The notes beneath the pieces are model-generated. The model was not told the origin of the DNA, did no database searches, and was given only the letters and a program-made list of their open reading frames with translations. From Heliocidaris tuberculata (lineage: Eukaryota > Echinodermata > Echinoidea > Camarodonta > Echinometridae): a DNA stretch of 64,000 nt. Location of the stretch: the NCBI GenBank assembly GCA_025618425.1, contig CM046832.1, positions 50,896,553 to 50,960,552 on the forward strand, given 5' to 3'. The translations under genes were made by a program, and so were the position numbers. Position 1 is the stretch's first letter; every line of letters begins with the position of its first letter. Positions 11,001-23,340 of the stretch are shown one piece after another.

Positions 11001-13674
11001 CATTTTTGATAAGTCAATACTTGCATACTATGAAAGAAGATCCTGGTGAATATTCAACAGTCTCTTTGTTATCACCTTTAAGTAGGGTGTCGTCAGACTG
11101 ATTTTTTTTTTTTTTTTAAGTACCTCCTTTGATATGTAAAATAATCTGTAATTGTATTGACAGGCTCTAATATAGACCTGGAGAAGAAGAAGAAGAATGA
11201 GATGCTGACCAAAACTCTCCTGTATTCTATTGTGCCAATCGTCGCCATCACCCTGGTAATCATCATGCTTTACTGGATGTGCAGACGACACCGCTACCAT
11301 TCCCTGATTGCCATCCCAACCACAGAGCCTACTCCATCACCCATGAACAGCCTACCTCCCATCCAACTCCTGGAGATCAAAGCCAGAGGCCGCTTTGGGG
11401 CCGTCTGGAAGGCCTCCTGTCTCAATGATATCGTGGCTGTCAAGGTGTTCCCCATCCAGGATCGCAACTCCTGGGCAAATGAGCGTGAGATCTACAGCCT
11501 CCCTCACATGCGCCACGAGAACCTCCTGAACTTCATCGCGACGGAGAAACACGGCGAGGGTCTGGAGGTGGAGTACTGGCTCATTACGGAGTTCCACCAT
11601 CATGGATCTCTGTGCGACTACCTCAAAGCAAACGTCATCAGTTGGAAGGAGCTGTGTGGTATCGCTCTCTCTATGGCTAAGGGCTTGGCATACCTGCATG
11701 AGGATATTCCTGCTACCACTGCTATACCCTTTGTCAAGCATTCAGTAGCTCACAGGGACTTCAAGAGCAAAAACGTGTTGTTGAAGAACAACACAACAGC
11801 ATGCATTGCAGACTTTGGTTTGGCCTGTGTGTTTGAAGCTGGCAAGAATCCAGGAGATACTCATGGACAGGTAAGAAGTGATCACAAATTGAAAAACTTC
11901 TCTTCCAAACTAATCAATACTCTCTCTTATTTTGTATAAATTGAAACCATGTTGTATAGAAAATGTGAAGGATCTTTGCTATAACCGCAAAATATCATGT
12001 AAAATGTTTTTGAATATGGATAATATACAACTCATTATTCGTATGGAATACATAACACTTGCCACAACAGTATCACTTAATATTTTTATTTAATGAGAGT
12101 GCAAATGCTGTGATCTGTTTCAAAATAGATATTGCCTCATCTTTGATATATTTTGCCGTTTTGAATAGGTCGGAACGAGACGCTACATGGCTCCAGAGGT
12201 GTTGGAAGGAGCCATTCAGTTCAAACGAGATGCCTTCCTGCGTATTGACATGTATGCCTTTGGCTTGGTCCTCTGGGAGCTTGTAACCAGATGCACAGTA
12301 CAAGATGGTAAGCCACTTTCCTCACAGAGAGAGAGAGAGAGAGGGGGGGGGGGGGGGGAGATTCTCATCTTGGAATCTCCTTTCTTATCACAGTTCAAAC
12401 TTTTAAAATCATAAAGCTTTAATAGATAGTGAATGTTGACAGGTTTCCTTTAACTGTTCTTAATCTTCTCAGCTGTAAAAACCTTATCAGTAGGAAAATG
12501 CATTAGAAGAATTATATGCATAAAGGTGACTTGTTTGCCAAGGAAGTATTCACTGTATGAGAGTGTCTATTACAAGTGATTAGTCTGCAATTTCATGATA
12601 CCATAATAACAACATTTATAAGAGCGCATATCCATCTCAAGAGTTGCTTGAGCACTAACAGTAGTTTTAATTAATGACTATAATGCAATCATAATCGATG
12701 ATGTATTTAGAGGAGTAAAGGGGCCTACTTTGTGCAAGGAAAATTAGATGTAAGCATGTAGCCTTACTTATGTATTCGTTTCGGTTTTGAATGGTCCAAG
12801 TATATTGGCAGTTTGAAGATAGAAGGATAAAAGATTCAGTAATGTTTTGAAAAAGAAAATTCATTCTCGATAGTGTGCGTGCATGAATTCCATGTTTGGA
12901 TTGGATGTGATTTCTTTCAGGGCCTGTTCCAGAGTATCGATTGCCATTTGAAGAAGAGCTTGGCCAAGGCACATCGCTGGAGGACATGCAAGAATGGGTA
13001 GTGGTGAAGAGAAAACGACCAGTCATCAGTGACCATTGGCTCAAGCACAGGGTAGGCTAATGCCCCTCCTTCTCTGTCCCTCTTCAATCTGTTCTCTTTC
13101 ACTCAAATTTTTCTTCTCTTCATTTGCATCCAAGCTTATGAAGAGAGTCTGTATAGTTGTTGATTGAATATTTTTCTTCATTCTTTCTCTGTTACCTTTC
13201 CAAATGTACATTAATATAACATATTTATAAATACCTTCAAATATATTGGTAAATTCCCTCTTTGACTTGCACAGACATATGTAACATATGAAGAGAGCCA
13301 GAAGAGCATTAACTTTTGTACTTTTACAGAGTTATGCCCTTGTGGCTCTCAGTAGATAATATAGAATCACCAATGGTTGACATCTTCTCTCTCTTCCCGT
13401 TTTGTTGTAGGGTCTTGAGTTACTATGTGAGACGATTGAGGAGTGTTGGGACCAAGATGCAGAAGCTCGTCTCTCAGCAGGCTGTGTGGAGGAGCGGATA
13501 GCCCAGTTCAGTCACAGCCACATGAATGGCCACCATCCTGTATCGCCGTCGCCTCTCATCATGCAGACGATGCACAATAGCACGAGCTTTGAGAACACTG
13601 GCAACACAGAGAGCACGGACATAGCTCTATACAGGAATTCCCCGTCTCCCCCGCCCAAGGAGTCCAACTTATAG
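6808..13674 (+). CDS. ACVR2: Activin receptor type II (serine/threonine kinase receptor), 5' partial
   Basis: Type I single-pass receptor kinase that binds activin/BMP-type ligands and phosphorylates type I receptors, feeding SMAD signalling. Coding exons: 6808-7001, 10536-10719, 11164-11870, 12169-12307, 12921-13051 and 13411-13674. All phases join, giving 538 residues from the first visible one. Residues 1-120 are the cysteine-rich ligand-binding three-finger domain, including GCW, a CCC cluster and CN. A membrane helix lies near 143-167. The kinase domain has [13 protein letters not shown] (nucleotide loop), VAVKVF (lysine), [11 protein letters not shown] (catalytic loop), DFGLA, and [14 protein letters not shown] (activation segment), and ends with [20 protein letters not shown]. 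The tail ends PPPKESNL, close to the vertebrate ACVR2 C-terminal PDZ ligand. The donor after 10719 (gtcatt) is weak. The signal-peptide exon is not seen; exon 6808 opens with two bases of a split codon. Human ACVR2A is 513 residues. Very secure identification. Confidence 0.97.
7988..8100 (+). repeat. (TA)n then (CTTT/CT)n microsatellite in ACVR2 intron
   Basis: A short TA run is followed by about 95 bp of pure pyrimidine with CTTT and CTCT units. It lies in the 3.5 kb intron separating the two ligand-binding exons. Confidence 0.95.
8603..8828. repeat. Foldback MITE in ACVR2 intron
   Basis: Ends are inverted: AATAGACCGCTTCTGTAATG at left and the near-complement CATTACCGAAGCGGTCTATT at right, over 226 bp. 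A half-copy of the terminus ('aatagaccgctta') occurs near 22199. Confidence 0.75.
10190..10450 (+). mobile_element. 3' tail of a LINE-type retrotransposon
   Basis: An AT-rich segment ends in 'ggaaatgaaataaata' followed by tandem GAATTT units (10410-10448). A similar hexamer tail occurs at the 3' end of the LINE fragment at 57345-58270. A 5'-truncated non-LTR insertion in the ACVR2 intron is the simplest reading. Confidence 0.55.
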
Positions 13675-16600
13675 GGGTTGTAGGCATGTGGCTGCAAATA
13701 CTGCTGTTGTGTGTGAGTGTAAGAAGACACTGAAGTTGCTACCCTTAGGGTGATCACACAGCAGGAGTGTTGTGTGGCCATGTGAGAATAATCTTGGACA
13801 ACTCAAGCTGAATGCCAACCAGGACAGAGCAATTGCTGCTGTTACTTCAAGACTTGAAGAATATGAAGCAGACAAGGAGGTGGTGGGGTGTGTAAAGAAG
13901 AGATGGCTTTTGAATCTGGAATGCTCTCAAAGATTCCTCACCTGTCAAAGATACCAGCCCGTGGAAGAGATAAGATTTTAGGAAATGTGCCGAAAACATG
14001 CGAGTAATGTGATAAGCTGAAAGTGCGCTCTCTCGTCTGCAACGGTCATTTGGAGCAACCTTATGTTTTGCTCCGTCCTTTGAATGGGCTGTCCTTTGAA
14101 AATCCTTGAAAGAAAAGAGAAAAGAAGGGTTTTGCACCGAGGAGATATTTTTGACAACAACTGAAAAAACAAGAAGGAACTGACAATGACATAACTCATC
14201 TCCTTTCTAGAATGAAATGAGAGTGATTTATATTATGTGGATGGTTATTGATGCTTTCCAAATATTTGTAAATAGTGCACCCTCTGAGAGGACTTACAAG
14301 GTGTGGAATGTGCAGACTGATAAGCAGTCTGTGAATACTGTGGTTTGACATCAATGTGACTCATTACCTGAAGGCTTTGCCAAGTTTCACTGCACTGCTA
14401 CACATGGTGTATTCTAAACTTCTAAAGTGAGCTTTTTATGTTTTTGCCGAACTGCTACGTCAATGTCTTTGCTGCATGGAGAGTATATGTTTCTTTTATT
14501 TTTTAACCACCCTTTTAATTGTACATAGATCTTTTCTGCTGTTAAGAAAGCAATGGTAAGACTTATTTTTGTTAGTGTAGACGTTGCAGTTAGTAGTGCA
14601 CGTAATAATGATGAAAATACAGTAAAAATAACTATTCCTCAGGATTAAAAGAATTTTTACGCCAGCTTTGAAAAGGTGTCTGAGAAGGTAAAAATACACA
14701 AGATTAAAGTAAGACCCAGAAATGGATGGAAAGTTGAATGGGTTATTTTATTAGATTAAATGCTGCATTAGAAAGAGACTATAAGGTGTGTCCAGATGAA
14801 TGTAAGAGCCTCGGATATGAAGAGATATGTAGATGCTACCTTATGCTGCTGTATTATGTAGGGATATTAGAGAAAGCCGTGTAGTACATGGTTAAACCCT
14901 TGACCCATGTCACAGAGAGTAAAGATTGAAAGGGGGGGGGGGGGGTCATTTATTTGATTTTAAAAAAAAAGAAATTGTAGCCAGAAGAGCAAGTCTAAAG
15001 TTATGGTGAGGAGATTCTGTGATTCAATTGTTTACAGGTAACCAAGTGAAACTGAGGATAAGGGAATTCCCCCAAAGAGATGGATACTATGCATGAATGA
15101 CACAATTGGCTAGTTAGTGTATGCCAACTAAACCCTGTGCATAGTGACTGCATACATTGAATGAAGATGCCATTGTGCTATTTAAGGTATACTACTGATG
15201 AAATAGATTGGTATTGCCATGTATCGATTAACACTAGAAGGGACCAGCATAATATGAACAGTAATATATATTTTGAATAACTTATTGCCATGGTTGAGTC
15301 CAGACACATCATTTGAGAAGGACAAGATATATATCCCATGTCTCCTGTGTTGACCTCTCCCTATATTTGAAATGCTGCCACTTAGCTTTACCAGAATACA
15401 TGCCAGACTTTAATGTGTTACTTAGTAGAGATATGTAGCAATTGTCTTTCAACTGAGAAGAAGTGATGGCTTTTACGTGAAGTGTTGTTAAACTGTCCAC
15501 TGCTGAAGCATTTCACAAACTGTCTAAGCTATTACCCCCACTGGTTCTGATGGTGGGACATAGGGCACTAAACAAATTTCTCTCTTATAATCCGCTGAAT
15601 GAAGTAGTCTGTGTTACTGGGTATGTCATGAAATAAAACATAGTGTAGGGGGTAACTGTTATGACGTGGGGGGGGGGGGGATGTTGAAAGGAAATTGTAA
15701 AATGTAATGTATACTGAATATAAGTATGAATACCATCTCCTACCAATGCAATAACGTGGCAGGATCTGTATCTAAACAGTTTCAGTCAAGACGTCCCCAA
15801 ATTAATCGCAAGAAAGACAGCTTGTATTTTATTTTGTTTGTGTGTGATCGTGAGTTGTAGCCCGACAAAGTGAACACAAACCGACCGACACCTTGCACAT
15901 CTGTCGTGTTGGCAGCAATAGAAGCTCAGTTGTATTTATGCATGTATTGTACACACCTTGTTTATCCCGTATCATGTTTTTTCTGCTCTTGGCCTGTATG
16001 TTATGTATATGTGTCTCACACCATGTCTCCGCAAGTCATTTGAAACTGCCATTTAGATTTATATATAAATATATATATTAATTAGATCATCTCACTGATC
16101 AGATATTTGTACATTTGTTTTTATCATCATATTTTAAGCATGGCATTCAATCTTGCTGATTTTCATCTTATTTATGTGGTAGGTGATTTCTCTGCGGTAG
16201 TTTGCTCCTCAGGAAGATGCTTTGAAACATAACATGTAGTTAGTCTGTGACGCTGTAGCTTTCAAACCTACCTTGGCAGTATTATGACCAAAGCATAGCG
16301 TATTGAGAGATTCACATCACGGGAAGTCGCTTCTACTTGGTCCAAGCAGTTCTCTCCCATGGGGATTGTATGTAGGAGTGAACTTCAACTATTCAAAGCT
16401 CCATGATTTAACTCGTGACCACCGCTTGTGTATACGTGTGTACGCAAGTGTCTCTCTTCAATACACTATGGACCAAAGCATAGATTTTACACTTTCTGTA
16501 GTTAGTGGGATATTCTAAGTGGAGACCCCTTCAACTTTGTTCAGCATAGTAAACGTGGGAAATCTGAGGACATCTTCAATAACGTCAGAATGATGATGGT

Positions 16601-16904
16601 ATATGACAAATGGATAATTAACTCTTTTTTTTTGTTGGCTTTCAGGTAGATTTTAGACTCTTTTATCCTTCATTGAAAGATGTTAATTTGAGTTTTAACA
16701 AAGTAACAACGTTCAAGCTATATCCTCACCCTCTTTCTACCCCGCATCCACCTTCCTGCCATGTCCTCTTCCCTGTGTCCTGGTGATGAAGCCATTGCTA
16801 GCATGAACATCAGAAAGATGGGAAATTTAATTTCTAGTTGCATGTTCTTCTGGTTCCTTATTTCTCACCATCCAATCCACTGTTGCTCCAGACCAGTATA
16901 GCAA
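13675..16904 (+). other. ACVR2 3' UTR or downstream flank
   Basis: No further coding is recognisable after the ACVR2 stop. The stretch has only poly(G) runs (about 14932-14945 and 15669-15680) as repeats, which fits a long 3' UTR better than ordinary intergenic DNA here. True UTR length cannot be fixed from sequence alone. Confidence 0.45.
15632..15637 (+). terminator. Candidate poly(A) signal for ACVR2
   Basis: AATAAA about 2 kb after the stop codon, followed within 30 bases by G/T-rich sequence. A second candidate is at 21444-21449. Which is used is unknown. Confidence 0.35.
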
Positions 16905-17137
16905 TTAACTGGTTCCGTGACATTTGCTCCTGCGACAATTGCTCCAGTCTAACCTTGCCATGTTAATCCTAAACCTAAACCTAACCCTAACCCTAACCCT
17001 AGCCCTAATCCTAACCCTAATCTTCACATTGTACTTCACAAAAAACCAAATCATGAACTTGACCTTAACCTTTGACCTTTCGAGATATGGCTGGAGGAGC
17101 AAATGTCGCAGGAGCAAATGTCGTGTCACCAATTAAC
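16905..17137. repeat. Foldback element carrying telomere-like CCCTAA repeats
   Basis: The left arm has 'gacatttgctcctgcgac' followed by 'attgctcc'. The right arm has the inverted 'ggaggagcaaatgtcgcag' and 'gagcaaatgtcg'. Between the arms, 16966-17022 contains about eight CCTAAC/CCTAAA-type units, the complement of the animal telomere repeat TTAGGG. This is an interstitial telomeric tract inside a MITE, not a chromosome end. Confidence 0.8.
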
Positions 17138-19221
17138 CATTGACTACTGACTTCTCTCATTCCCCTAGGCTTAATACAGAAACTGCCCGGTTCCAGTAGC
17201 CAGGGGGTAAAATTGAAGAAAAAAAAAAAAGAAGAATAGGCTGAATATAAGAAGCGTGTTTAGACTACCATGTACATTTCACTGTATCAATTTTGCCATT
17301 TAACTTTCTTCTCAAATGCTCGAAGACTCGTTGATGTTATTGTATGGAAAGAGAGAGCATTGGTTGAAAAGGAATGTAATGATGATCCCATTTTTCGACA
17401 AACTTCTTTTTCTTTTTCTTTGTCCGTGTATTATATAAAGTAGATATCTATGAATATTTCATATGACTGTGGCTAATGATTATGTAATGTCTTACACGTC
17501 TATGACAAAGTACAGGCCATGTATTGCAGTCTATGTCTCAACAATACCCCCCTTGTGTTAACTTTTCTCAAATCATGCAATATTGCCTTTGATGTCGCTG
17601 TTTTATGAGGTGAAACCAATTCTTTAATGATGTAGATGAAGATGAATTGTATATTCTTGTGGGCATCCATTCGTTTCTGCCATTTTGAATTAGTATTTTG
17701 GCTGAGGAATTTTAAAAATTTAAAAACAGGATAAAGATAAGATAAGCTGTCCTGGTCAGTCAACAGTAGCTCAGGTGACCAGTACGAAGACTCTCTAAAT
17801 ATCTTGGGGACAATTACTTCGCGAAAAAATCCCGCGATCTGTCTTCGTTTTCCTACCTCACACATGTACATGTCAATAACTTACATCAGTGTCAAAGAGA
17901 AGAGACCAACAACCTGATGCCAGCAAGCAATCCTACACATACGCTTTAACTTATGTTATGCTGCATGCACACATATTTCTTTGTTGACCACACCTCGCTT
18001 TTGTAAAAGTGCCAAGCTTGGCGTGAATATGAGGTGGAAATTGTAAACTTCTGTTGTGGAACACCCGATCCAGTGAGAAAGTACATGTATGTGATAAAGG
18101 TCAGTCAAGAGAAAAAGACAAAAAGTAATGTGCAAACTGTGTCGTTGGATGGCAGGTGCAGATTTTTTTCTCTCCAAACATGCTTTCAAACATATGAAAA
18201 TGTTCAACTTGATAATGGAAGGTTAATAACCTGAAGTTAAGCTGAAATGTTTATTTTTCTTTGGAAATGAACCAGACTCTTTACTTCTATGTACATTGTA
18301 TTTTTTTTCTCAAACAAATACCAGTAAGGATTAAGGCATGTTCAAGGGGAAATGAGTTTCATAATTTTTCTGATCTTCAGTAACATTTTATTATATTTTG
18401 CACAGCCTAAATCTCTTATTATCTGCTCAGAGCCGGAAGGGATTTGACTCGTATAATCTTTCACAGCGTTATTGCCCTTCTGGCCCTCAACAGAAATTGT
18501 ATGTGGGGTTAGTGCTACACATTAAAGTAATGTACTCACTTTCAATCGAGCATGTTCATGGAAGTTAATGTTTTGCAGAATGGTGCAGATCCATCACTTG
18601 AATGGACATATATAAGGAGGTACATAAGACATTGAAGGTAGATTATAGAGGGTAGCACGTTCCACATTTTTCATATCGCTTCAATAGGTTTCTTAGGGTC
18701 ACTCCAGATATACAGATTTTTGAAATGCCAATTCTGAAATTCATGGTGAAAATTTAAAAAAATGATAATGCCCCTGAAGTCGAAGACCATTTTAGCACAA
18801 TGACATGAATTGTCCCCCAGACATTTTCCCCCCCAAAGGATGGGCTGGGGGGGGGGGGGGTGATATGTGTGGAAGAAGGGATTTTAGTATATTTTTTCAT
18901 AGATTATGACTTGAGACTTGAAGGTAGTATATTTATGAGATGAACTTGCAAGCCTGCAGTGTAATAAATCATGGCACAATTCCATTTAATCTGCATATTT
19001 ATTATTCCTGATATTTATTGACATGATGTGAATATGTACGTGAGAGATATTGACTTGTCTGATGTTAGCAGAGTAAAAGAATACTTTACTGCCCCTTCTT
19101 TGCTTTTACATGATAACTATTTCTTGTAAATTGTCACAGATAATCAGAGGTCATGACTAAATGTATATGTGTGTAGGAACAAACCCCTCTTACTGCACCG
19201 TTAATGTCATGTCAGCGTCTG

Positions 19222-19257
<36 letters not shown>

Positions 19258-20261
19258 ATCTTATGTTTATGCAACCTGTACCATTGTAGCTGGTAAGAGC
19301 ATGTACAAAATATGTACAGATACAGAAAAAAAGAAAAGTAAAAAAATAATGAAGCATCAAATGACTACCTCAAGATACAATGCACTTTCCAGCAGATTGT
19401 ACCACAGGACGATGCTACACTGCTCATGATACATGTGATAGGTGACAACGATGACTGAATGAATTACATTATACTGCAAACTATATATTCCTCTTGTGAG
19501 CACTGCATGGACATGAAGCTTCAATGTCTAACATGATATGTATGCTTTAATTCCTTATCTGAATGTGCTATTAATCAAGTATGTTCTCATTGCATTTTTT
19601 TTCTTCCTCTGATTTGTAAAGGTAACGTATTTGTACACAGAGGAAAAGGGATATGGAAAAACTAATGTAATCATGCAGCCCTTTGTGAACCGCACTTTAT
19701 CCAGTCACAAAGTAATCAGTATTGTTTGAATTTCATGAACGAAAGCCCTGGATAAATCATAAAATTGAAGCTTCCAGGAAAGCATCAAATCCTCATCCCT
19801 CAGTCGCGGAGGAAATTGTGGTTAGTTTGTGGTATTTTGCGCCTACCCACTGTCAAAGACTGAGAATTAGATGCAAGCCATTAATAGCACTGTGCAGCGA
19901 TCATTTGATCAGAATGGGGGAAAAAAAAGTCCTTGCCGGGACAGTTTTTCAGAATTAATCATCATTCATTGGATAACTCTTTGGATTTGGATCGATTTCA
20001 CATGTGAAAGGATGTGCTCGCAAAGGGCTTGCCTATCCCCACAAAAATGTCAGCTCCACAGATTTGGTTGGTGTATTTGTGATGATATTAAGGTATTCAC
20101 AAAGAAAGAATTACTTCTGCTACTATGTGGCAGTTGAATTACATACACTTTAAAGCCTTGCAGATTTGGTATGAGTAATCTCGATTGAGATAACCAGTTT
20201 TGTCCTTCATTTGCTCTTTGACAAGGAAATTTTATTTTGTCTGAAACTTTGTGATCTCCTA
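17138..20261. other. Non-coding, ACVR2 3' UTR or intergenic
   Basis: No exon or gene is recognised. It contains A-runs, a poly(G) run at 18847-18860 and a (GT)n tract at 19225-19253. Confidence 0.45.
19225..19253 (+). repeat. (GT)n microsatellite
   Basis: About fourteen uninterrupted GT units. Confidence 0.95.
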
Positions 20262-20679
20262 AAGGCCACCGCACACCTTACGATCGGTCTGCGATTCGAT
20301 TTCAGAAGAAAATGTAATATCATTTGACAAATCATTTAAAAACGAAAAATATTTTTGATTGAGGATCTGAATAGTCATACAGATAGTGAAATCGATAATA
20401 CGGCCTTTGCCGAGTTTTCTAGTCGGTGGAATGGCCAAATCGGCTCCGAGTCGTAGTGACGTCACAAAAATCATACGACTGCCTACAATTTGAAACTAAT
20501 TTTGCCCTTATTCCCTGTAGAAAGCTGACAGCTCACCCAAACCCTATGTTTAGTATTCATATTACTTTTCAGAATCTGAATAGGGTAGATTTCATTTGTT
20601 AGAATGCCAATATTTAATGCCACAGCGATTTATTTCACAAATCGGATCGCAGACCGATCGTAAGGTGTTCGGTGGCCTT
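20262..20679. repeat. Foldback MITE, GGCCACC type
   Basis: Left end AAGGCCACCGCACACCTTAC continuing 'gatcggtctgcgat'; right end 'atcgcagaccgatcg' then TAAGGTGTTCGGTGGCCTT. About 45-bp inverted ends, 418 bp in total, no coding content. Confidence 0.85.
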
Positions 20680-20918
20680 AACATGGGCTAGTTGAGTTGG
20701 GGAAGATATACAAAAAGTTTGTCGTTCAGAAATCATCTTTGCAGTAATATTTTATTCAGTCATATGGATAATTCCAATTTATTGTATTTACTTCATTTTC
20801 ATAGATTTTAAAGCTATGGGAGCTTTCAGGAGAAAAATCATGATTGAACAATGGCTGTCCTATTTTGATTCTACCATGTTTTTGTTATATGACCCAGAGT
20901 TAAAAGTATATACACAAA

Positions 20919-21138
20919 TAAGCCAGTTCGTAATTAGTATGTGGTACAAATGACCCTGAAATGACCCCAATTTGTACGCGCACCTGTTTTGGTGAACGTG
21001 TTACTTCTTCAACATGTAATAATCATACTGGTGCACGCATCGAAGTGCGTGCAAAATGACAGCGTAGAAAAGTCAATTGTACTCGGTACAAATGACCTTT
21101 ATCCGTACACGCCCATACGGTAATTATGAACTGGCTTA
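20919..21138. repeat. Foldback MITE, TAAGCCAGTT type, copy 1
   Basis: Inverted ends TAAGCCAGTTCGTAATTA and TAATTATGAACTGGCTTA. The interior has 'tgaccctgaaatgacccc' and 'catactggtgcac', both shared with the copy at 25345-25555. Confidence 0.85.
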
Positions 21139-22415
21139 CACCACAGAGGCTTATGACCTGTAACTGTATTGTACAACCATTTGTTTAAGTTCATGAATGG
21201 CATAATTTTAATTGCTCTATGTAAAGCCATTGATCTGCTTTAACCCCTCATCTAAACTGGCTTTCAGACTGTTCACATCAAGTTCTCGCTGGAGTGCTGC
21301 AAAGTTGGTGAATAGTCCATAGTGTGTGTATGACAAATGCGCCTTTTTTGTATTCTCTAGATCTGTAAATCTACCTTCCTGCGCCAGTCATTGCATTGTC
21401 TTTGTTAGCGTTGAGTGTTAATAGAAATCAAAGCTGTTGCGACAATAAAAGTGTTGTCGAGACTACCTCAGGAGAAATACAAAATAACTTGAATATTGAG
21501 AGCAGTGTAGCCCTGCTTTAAGGCGCTTTATTGTCTTTGTAATTCCTGTCTGTAGCAATTGGTAGTTTGTTGTAATAATACGAGGGTTTTTTGTATAGAT
21601 TGATAACCGTGATGCACTCTTTTGATTACCTGTATAATCCTAAAAGTTAGGACCTGTCAGTGCTCCTTTATGTTTTCTGGAGATATTTTAAAACACAGCT
21701 CTCACGCAAGATGATGTTAGATTTGTATATTTAGAGTTAGTATTCTGATTTTTTTTTTTTTTTTCATTTTATTTTATAGAGATTATGTGTCTATGTGATT
21801 GATTTGTACCTCAAGAATTTAACTTCCTATCATCATGATTGGACTAGTTTAGTTTGTATTGTAGATGAGTATAGGATGACAGATGTTGTAGAGTCTGTGA
21901 GGATTACAGGAAGTATCATGTCATGTCATTTAATTCATTAAACAAGTGTTACATTACAAGAAACAATGCTTCAAGGCTCTGGCTTATGTCATTTGGCACC
22001 CCGTCTGTCTCTTTCTGCTAAAGGAATTTAATCCCTTCTTTCTCTCTCCACTGCATTTTCTTTTTTTTTTTTTCATGTCTCCCATGACATATGTTCACAT
22101 TTTAAAGTACAGGTATGTCAAAAAAAATTTAAGTCATTTTGAATTTGTTTTTTTTTGTTCATTGAAAATGGTTATTTCCGGAAATGTGAAAACACACAAT
22201 AGACCGCTTAGTAAATGTTACTGAATGTATTCACATATCTACCACAGTGGTTGAAGTTTACTGTAAGTTTGCCCAAAGCAAAAAGTGAATTCTGTAGAAT
22301 CACGTATTACATTTAATACAACAGTTTTTTAACAAGGATTGGGGAAGAAGCATTAGAAAAGTTGAATAGATTTTATGAATCAGTCAAATAGAAAAGGCTG
22401 CTTTGTTATTAACAG
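21139..22415. other. Non-coding; contains a late candidate ACVR2 poly(A) site
   Basis: AATAAA at 21444-21449 is followed by 'gtgttgtcg', a plausible downstream GU element. No coding exon seen. Confidence 0.4.
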
Positions 22416-22734
22416 CAGGGTTTCCCACAGTCATGGAAAAAACTTGGAAAGTCATGGAAAAATAAATTCTTCTGGAAAGTCATGGAAAGTCATGGGAAGT
22501 TAAAAAAAAAATCTCCCAAAGTCATGGAAAGTTATGGAAATTTATCATGGGTGTGGGCTGTGTGTGTCTATGGCAGCCTTACATCACACACATGAAAGAA
22601 TATACACTGTATATCACTGTGTTGTATTTGTATGCCGCTTGGATGCCGCAACTCATATCAAAATGGTCTTTATCTGGTCATGGACATTGATGGAAAGTCA
22701 TGGAATTTGGTTCTCAAATTTCTGTGGGAACCTT
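22416..22734. mobile_element. hAT-like MITE with 'catggaaagt' repeats
   Basis: It begins CAGGGTTTCCCACAG and ends with the imperfect complement CTGTGGGAACCTTA. Next to each end are tandem 'gtcatggaaa' motifs. The CAGGG tips suggest hAT-type non-autonomous DNA transposons. No transposase is present. Confidence 0.6.
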
Positions 22735-22767
22735 ATAAGAGATTTAACATCATTAGGACAAGTACAT

Positions 22768-23340
22768 TATAGAGGTCTGATAATATCTACGCCTCCGCCC
22801 ACTAAAGGTGGTGCCCGAGGCATTGTTTTCGGGTTGTCCGTCTGTCCCACTTTCTCTTTCATGCGATATCTCAAGAACCATTCAGGGATGAACTTCAAAC
22901 TTGATGCTAGTATGTATCACCATAGGAAGACGATCTAACTAGATTTTGGGGTACTTAGGTCAAAGGTCAAGGTCACAGGTCAATTCTGAAATGGGTTTTA
23001 CTGCGATTTCTCAAGAACCATTTGAGGTATGAACTTCAAACTTAGTGCTAGTATGCATCACCATATTGAGACGAACTGATTAGATTTTTGTTTATGTAGG
23101 TCATAATGGTCAACATGCATGAAATTAAAGATTTTTTAGATTTGTTATCACCATATCTCAACTATATTGTATACATGATTAGGAGGAGATAAAGTGTTCA
23201 GACTTCGTTTGTTAACTCAAAGGTCAAAGAAATGGTATGATTCTTATTCAGATTATCACAATATTTGAACAACAAGTCATGAACTTAACTCAATTTAGGC
23301 GGAGGTACATGTATATACATGTAGGAGACGCAGTCGCATT
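22768..23340. repeat. Dispersed repeat with two diverged internal units
   Basis: Two related units (about 22855-22985 and 23003-23110) share 'tctcaagaaccatt', 'gaacttcaaactt' and 'gctagtatg.atcaccata'. The edges carry 'cgcctccgccc' and 'aggcggaggtac', which are inverted. No open coding frame of note. Confidence 0.65.

Noticed and set aside
16966..17022. Chromosome end
   Set aside because: The telomere-like tract is only about 55 bp, imperfect, and enclosed by transposon arms with unique sequence on both sides.
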